Source: an uncultured Eubacteriales bacterium
GTDB taxonomy: Bacteria > Bacillota > Clostridia > Oscillospirales > Acutalibacteraceae
Reading direction: 5' to 3'
NCBI GenBank assembly: GCA_934667575.1
Contig: CAKUME010000065.1
Location: 1 to 6,589 of the forward strand
Length of the DNA: 6,589 bases
Shown here one piece after another: positions 1-5,100 of the stretch; position 1 is the first letter of the stretch, and each line of letters begins with the position of its first letter. The notes under the pieces were generated by a model. That model ran no database searches. It was not told the origin of the DNA and saw only the letters and a program-made list of their open reading frames with translations. Position numbers and translations under genes: made by a program.

Positions 1-1
1 G

Positions 2-937
2 ATCTCGGCTGCGGGCTATATGCTCGGCCAAGCGTATATGATTTTGTATCTGCGGCACGCGGTGCGGCTGGTGCGCGTGCCCATGCGCGAGGTGCTGCGT
101 CACTTTCGGCCGTGCCTGCTGCTGTTTGTGCCCGTGCTGGCCACCAGCGTTTACCGCATGATGGACAAGGTGATGCTGGGGCTGATGAGCAGCTATACGC
201 AGACCGGCTACTACGAAAACAGCGAAAAGCTGATTTCGGTGTGCCTGTGCGTGATCAGTGCGCTGGGCACGGTGATGCTCCCGCGCATGTCGAACCTTTA
301 TGCGCACCACCGCAAAAAGGACGCCAACGCCTATCTGCGCAAATCCATGCACGTTGCCATGTTTTTTGCCTGCGCCATCGCGTTCGGCATTGGCGCGGTC
401 GTGCATGAATTTATCCCGATTTTTTACGGCGCGGGCTATGAGCCGTGCGTGGGGCTGACGCGCATGCTCGTGTTTACCGTGCTGCCCATCAGCTGGGCCA
501 ATGTGATTCGCACGCAATATCTGATCCCCTGCCGCAAGGAAAAGGCGTATACCTGCTCCGTGTGCGCGGGCGCGGCGGTCAATCTGGCGCTCAACGCGCT
601 GCTCATCGGGCGTTTTGGCGCGCGGGGCGCGGCGGCGGGCACCATTGCCGCCGAATGGACGGTTTGCCTGCTGCAATCGCTGCTGGTGCGCCGCAAGCTG
701 AAGCTGCGTGTCTTTTTCACCGACAATCTCTTTTTTGTGCTGGCCGGTGCGGTCATGTTTGCAGTGGTGCAGCTGATGCGCGGCCTGCCGCTGAATCGGC
801 CGGTGCTGCTGGTGCTCGAAATTGCCGCAGGCGCGCTGTGCTACCTTTCGCTGAGCGTATTTTATTGGATCAAAACGAAGAACCCGATTGCGGCCGGGCT
901 TTGGCGCCGTATCTGCCGCAAAGGAGGCCCCGCATGA
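2..937 (+). CDS. Wzx-like polysaccharide flippase (MOP superfamily), C-terminal part, 5' truncated
   Basis: This is an integral membrane transporter expected to flip undecaprenyl-diphosphate-linked glycan repeat units across the cytoplasmic membrane. The frame is open from the left edge, and 311 residues are visible; family members are usually about 470-490 aa, so roughly the first third is missing. An internal ATG at 20 is not the true start, because coding continues upstream of it. Hydrophobic helices alternate with basic loops (around 112-180, 232-285, 346-420, 460-510, 556-610, 625-690, 721-775 and 796-866). Family-typical segments are TGYYENSEKLIS, LGTVMLPRMSNL, FIPIFYGAGYEP and the NLALNALLIGRFGARGAAAGT-like stretch ending near 650. 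The C-terminus is basic (RRICRKGG), as expected for a cytoplasmic tail. The stop overlaps the next start by ATGA, so the two genes are translationally coupled. Lipid II flippase MurJ and MATE drug exporters share the superfamily but fit less well given the glycosyltransferase partner. Confidence 0.92.
   Translation: MSAAGYMLGQAYMILYLRHAVRLVRVPMREVLRHFRPCLLLFVPVLATSVYRMMDKVMLGLMSSYTQTGYYENSEKLISVCLCVISALGTVMLPRMSNLYAHHRKKDANAYLRKSMHVAMFFACAIAFGIGAVVHEFIPIFYGAGYEPCVGLTRMLVFTVLPISWANVIRTQYLIPCRKEKAYTCSVCAGAAVNLALNALLIGRFGARGAAAGTIAAEWTVCLLQSLLVRRKLKLRVFFTDNLFFVLAGAVMFAVVQLMRGLPLNRPVLLVLEIAAGALCYLSLSVFYWIKTKNPIAAGLWRRICRKGGPA
920..927 (+). promoter_or_regulatory. Ribosome binding site deciding the glycosyltransferase start
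   Basis: AAAGGAGG is a near-perfect Shine-Dalgarno sequence lying inside the last codons of the flippase, six bases before the ATG at 934. The glycosyltransferase frame is open much further upstream (to about 445), so this site and the ATGA overlap are what place the start at 934. Confidence 0.9.
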
Positions 938-1938
938 TTTTTCTTTCCGATTGCATTTGCCGGTCGCCCGATGAAGGCGCCGACCGGTTGGCCACCCGAT
1001 TGGCCGAGCTGCTGCATCGGCAGGGCGCGACCGTGCTGTCGGTGAACCGGGCTGCGCCGCCGTATTCCACCGTGACCGCCGGCCGGCTGTTTGGCTCCGG
1101 CAGCCTGCGGCGCACGCTCCGGCAGGCGCGCGCGCCGGTGGTGTATCTGCCCAAAAGCGCCGCCACACCGGCCACCGCGCTGCGCTGCCTGGCGCTGCGC
1201 ACCGCCGGCTGCCCGGTTTGGCTGCTGCTGACCGAGAACAAACCGCTTCACCGCCTCACGCGCGCTTTGCTGCGCGCCTCCCATGCAAATTTTATGGTAT
1301 TATCCGACTCGGCCGCGCAGGCGCTGGCCGGGCTGCATCGACCGGTGCATGTGCTGCGCACCGGCGTGGACTGCGATCGGTTTGCTCCGGTGCCGGCGGC
1401 GCGCAAGGCGCAGCTGAAGCGGCAGTACGGGTTTCCGCCCGACCGCTCGGTGATCCTTCATGTGGGACATCTCAAGGCGGGGCGCGGGCTGCGGCAGCTG
1501 CGGCCGCTCACCGCGCTGGGCACGGTGGCGCTGGTGTGCAGCGCCTCCACCGCGCACGACGAAGCGCTTCGGCAAGAGCTGGAATCGGCCGGCATTCGAA
1601 TTTTTGACGCATATCAACCCCATATCGAAGAATTTTACCAATGCGCCGACCTTTATGCTTTTCCGGTGACGGAAGCAGGCAACTGCATTGAGCTGCCGCT
1701 GTCGGTGCTGGAAGCGGCGGCGGCCGACCTGCCGATTTTGGCTGCGCCCTATGGCGCGCTGCAAAGCTGGCAAACGGATGCCGGGTTCCGGTTCTGGAAC
1801 CCGAACGATCCGGCCGAAACACGCGCCGCAGCGGCGCAATTGCTGGAGGCGCACGCACCCACGCGGTTTCGCGCGCTGCCCTACGATTTTACCCATGCAG
1901 CCGTGCAAATGGCCGAATGGGTGCGCGGCGCAGAATAA
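934..1938 (+). CDS. GT4-like glycosyltransferase (GT-B fold)
   Basis: This 334-residue cytoplasmic enzyme is predicted to transfer a sugar from a nucleotide-sugar donor to a growing lipid-linked glycan. The N-terminal acceptor domain (about 1-155) starts MIFLSD and contains the FMVLSDSAA strand-turn (120-128). The linker has the family hallmark LRTGVDCDRF (141-150), the equivalent of 'nGvDxxxF'. The donor domain opens with ILHVGHLKAGRG (174-185) and carries ADLYAFPVTEAGN (238-250), then IELPLSVLEAAA (252-263), where the acidic pair E253/E260 corresponds to the E-x7-E region with one residue fewer between them. E247 is a second candidate for the first glutamate. At 334 aa it is slightly shorter than the usual 350-400. 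Sugar specificity cannot be read from the sequence. It overlaps the flippase by 4 bp, supporting one operon. The start is fixed by the ribosome binding site six bases upstream. Confidence 0.92.
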   Translation: MIFLSDCICRSPDEGADRLATRLAELLHRQGATVLSVNRAAPPYSTVTAGRLFGSGSLRRTLRQARAPVVYLPKSAATPATALRCLALRTAGCPVWLLLTENKPLHRLTRALLRASHANFMVLSDSAAQALAGLHRPVHVLRTGVDCDRFAPVPAARKAQLKRQYGFPPDRSVILHVGHLKAGRGLRQLRPLTALGTVALVCSASTAHDEALRQELESAGIRIFDAYQPHIEEFYQCADLYAFPVTEAGNCIELPLSVLEAAAADLPILAAPYGALQSWQTDAGFRFWNPNDPAETRAAAAQLLEAHAPTRFRALPYDFTHAAVQMAEWVRGAE

Positions 1939-1949
1939 AACGGTATATA

Positions 1950-1983
1950 AACGGGCAAAGCGGTGCTGCACACCGTGCCTGTT
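1950..1983 (+). promoter_or_regulatory. Imperfect hairpin in the gap before the giant gene
   Basis: Bases 1961-1965 (CGGTG) pair with 1971-1975 (CACCG) around a CTGCA loop. After a 3-nt bulge (1958-1960) the stem continues as 1950-1957 with 1976-1983, including one G-U pair. No T-tract follows, so it is not a classic intrinsic terminator. It could be an attenuator-like or mRNA-stability element separating the glycosyltransferase from the secreted protein gene. The pairing is seen directly; the function is unknown. Confidence 0.4.
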
Positions 1984-1997
1984 CATATAAATTTCAG

Positions 1998-2003
1998 AAA
2001 GGA
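1998..2003 (+). promoter_or_regulatory. Ribosome binding site of the giant secreted protein
   Basis: AAAGGA lies nine bases before the ATG at 2013. It supports that ATG rather than the internal in-frame ATG at 2061, which would remove most of the signal peptide. Confidence 0.85.
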
Positions 2004-2012
2004 AGCGAGCAC

Positions 2013-2105
2013 ATGAAATCAAAATGGAAAAGGCTCCTGAGCCTGATCCTGACGCTGACCATGGTGGCGGGCACGGTTTCGACCGGGCTTTGCAGCGCAT
2101 TTGCG
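2013..2105 (+). other. Sec signal peptide of the giant protein
   Basis: The basic n-region (KSKWKR, residues 2-7) is followed by a hydrophobic core (LLSLILTLTMVAGTV, 8-22) and a small-residue end, S-A-F-A, giving a probable signal peptidase I cut after A31 (or A32). Cys27 is not preceded by a lipobox (it follows T-G-L), so a lipoprotein is unlikely. Confidence 0.88.
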
Positions 2106-5100
2106 GCGTCAAAGGTCAATGGCTTTGGAAAAACCAAGGTGGTTGCGCAAAAGAATTACACGCTGGTTCCGGGAGTAACGGAAACCGACGTGATTCTGAA
2201 CGATTCCACCGGCGACGCACAGGTGTTGGGCTATATGACCGACATCGCCAAGGATGCAGACGTGACCATCCGCTGCACCTACCCGGGTTACTACGATGGC
2301 TACAATGCGGACACCGAAACCAGCAGCTGGTCGGTGGGACAGTGGGGGCTGAGCACCCCGTCGAAACAAGCGGAGGCCTATGAAAAAGCCACCGGCGAAA
2401 ACGTGATTTTTGCCACCAACGGTGACTATTTCAATATGCAAACCGGTCAGCCGGCCGGCCCGCTTTTCCTGCGCGGCGTGAACTGCAATCCGGATCACAC
2501 GGCACGCGAGCCTTATTTTGCCGTGCTCAAAGACGGCACCTATGCCATTCGCGAAGCCGGTTCCGACACCAGCGACGTGGCGGAGGCCATTGGCGGTTTG
2601 TTCATCTGCGTGCGCGACGGCCAGAACGTGGCGCCCGATTATGAGCTTTATCCGGTCAACACGGTCGGCATTCGGGCGGACGGCAGCGTGTTCTTCTTTT
2701 TGGCGGACGGCCGCCAGTATCCGAATTCGGTGGGCATGACCCGGCGCGAGCAGGCCGACTTTATGATCGCGCAGGGCGCGGTGATGGCGCTGCACATTGA
2801 TGGCGGCGGCTCGGCCTCGGTGCTCACCAAGCGTGAGGGCGAAGGCAAGCTCACGCTGCGCAATAGCCCGTCCGACGGCACCGAGCGCTCGGTGCCCTCC
2901 ACGTTTCTGATCGTGGCCAACGCGCCGCACGACGGGGTGTTTGACCACGCCACCGTGGAGCCGACCGGCGAATTTTATACGCCGGGCACCGCAGTAGCGT
3001 TCTCGGCGTCGGGCGTGGATGCGGCCGGCGGCGCGGCAGAGTTGCCGCAAAGCGGGCTGAGCTGGGCGCTGGCAGACGAATCGGCCAACATGGGCGCCAT
3101 CGATGCGCAAACCGGCGTGTTCACCTCCAACGGCACATTGGGCGAAGCAACGGCGGTGCTTTTCTACAACGGCAAAGCCGTGGGCCAAAGCACGATTACC
3201 GTTGCGGAGCCGGACGAGCTGTATTTCGGTTCCGCCTCGGTGTCGCTGGATTTTGGCGAGCGCAGCTCGCTGGGCCTACATTTGCGTGCAAACGATGTGC
3301 AGCTCAATTTTGGCGACGGCGGCCTGAAATGGACGGTGGCGTCCAACGATGCGGGCGTGGCCGATCAAGCGATCGGCACCGTGGCGGGCAATGTGTTCAC
3401 GGCCGGCAGTACGGAAACCACGCTGCACGGCACGGTAACGGCGTCCTACACCCGTACCGACGGCACGGTGCTGTCGGCAAGCGTGAATGTGGAAATCGGC
3501 AAAATGCCGGTGGTGGCGTTCGACTTTGAGCCGATCAACGGTGTGCCGCAAACCGGCGCGCATTTCCATTGGGGCAAGAAAAATTATGTGGCCAGCGGCG
3601 TCACGCCGGGCTATACCGGCAGCGTGCCGGAGGTTCGGGTGATCACCGGCGGCACGTTCTCCGGCAGCCCCACCTATGCCACGCTGACTGCGCCGTTTTC
3701 CTTTACCGGCAACTATGAGTGTGAGGTTCCGGCGGCGGACATCTTCCGGGCCAACGGCTATTCGTATTATCTGTGGCCCAACAATTCCATCACGGCCTAT
3801 GGCGTGGGCAGCTGCACCACCACCACCGCGGCGGCGGGCGGCCAGGTGCGCTTCGGCGATTATTCGCTCGAAATGAACTACGACTATGCGTCCTACGACG
3901 GCAGCTCCAACGCCAACTTCTATTTGCGTTACTGCGGCGAGCCGTATTACATCGAGGGCATTCCGAACCAGCTGGGCGTGTGGGTGTATGCCGATGCGTC
4001 GGCGCATGGATATAGCCTCTATGCCGATATTTCGGTGTGGAACGGCAGCGACTATGCGACCAAGAATCTGCCGCTGCAGCACGGAGACGGCAGCGTGGGC
4101 TACATCGACTGGGAAGGCTGGATGTATTGCTACGCCGACATGAGCGGCCTCAAAGCCTACTATTCGGCGGAGCATCCCATGGCCATTCTGCCGGGGCGCG
4201 GCATGTTCTGGCTCAGCTATCAGCCGGGCCGGGCGAACGTGACGGGTGCGGGGCGCTATGCGGGCACGCTGTATTTTGATAACTACCGCTTTGTGTACGG
4301 CACCGACATGGACGACCTCGACAATCCCGAGGTGAGCGCCATTGCGGTGAACGGCACCACGCTGAATGATGACGGCACCACCGTGATCGAGGATTCCACC
4401 GTGGAAATTCGGGCGTTTTATGACGATGCGGCGGGCGTGAATGCCTCCGGGGTGGATGCGCCCAAAACCGTTATTCAGGTGGATGGCAGTGCGATCGCCT
4501 GCGACAGCGACGTCACATCGGCCACCACGCGCCTGGCGCTCGACAGCGGCCGCCATAGCGTGCAGGTGACGGTGTATGACAAATTCGGAAACTATGGCAC
4601 CAAAACGAGCTATTTCACCGTGCGCAGCGGCGCATTGGTTACGGCAACGCTTTCCGGCGCGGACACGGTAACGATGGGCAGCAACTATGAGCTGGCCCTG
4701 ACCACCGCGGGACAGGTGACGGCAGTGGAATTCACCGCACTCCAGCTGAACTCCGATTTCGGGGCGCCCACGGTCACGTTTGCCGACGGCTGGACGGGCG
4801 ATTATCAGTATGTATCCACCGGCTTCAAAAAGGCGAAGCTCACGCTTTCAGCTCAATGGACCGGCGCCGGCGATGCGCCGGCCGATGCCCGCGTGGCCAC
4901 GCTCTCGTTCCAGGTGCCGACCACGCTGGATCACGAGATCGACTTTTTCACCTATCAAGTGATGCGCATGGTCTGCACGCGACCCGACGGTACCACCGTC
5001 ACCTCGGCGCAGCCCTATGTGAAGCTGCACCTGAGTGCCTATTATCAGGTGCAGGCGGCGGTGTCGGTATCCGGCTACGCCACGATGCTCACCGTGACCG

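Noticed and set aside
445..933. Upstream extension of the glycosyltransferase frame inside the flippase
   Set aside because: The extension is a shadow of the flippase; the AAAGGAGG site and ATGA overlap place the start at 934.
1279..1310. A short AT-rich patch within the glycosyltransferase gene
   Set aside because: It encodes conserved HANFMVLSDS of the family and has no paired promoter elements or gene start behind it.
1941..1992. TATATAA and CATATAAAT as possible -10 promoter elements before the giant gene
   Set aside because: No acceptable -35 hexamer lies 16-18 bp upstream of either, so a promoter cannot be supported by eye.
2085..2096. Possible lipoprotein lipobox around Cys27 of the giant protein
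   Set aside because: The residues before the Cys (T-G-L) do not fit the lipobox, and a standard A-F-A cleavage site lies four residues later.
1300..2112. A 270-codon - strand open frame over the glycosyltransferase and the gap
   Set aside because: It lies opposite a gene with clear GT4 motifs and a good ribosome binding site, and its translation is Arg/Pro/Gln-rich without known motifs.
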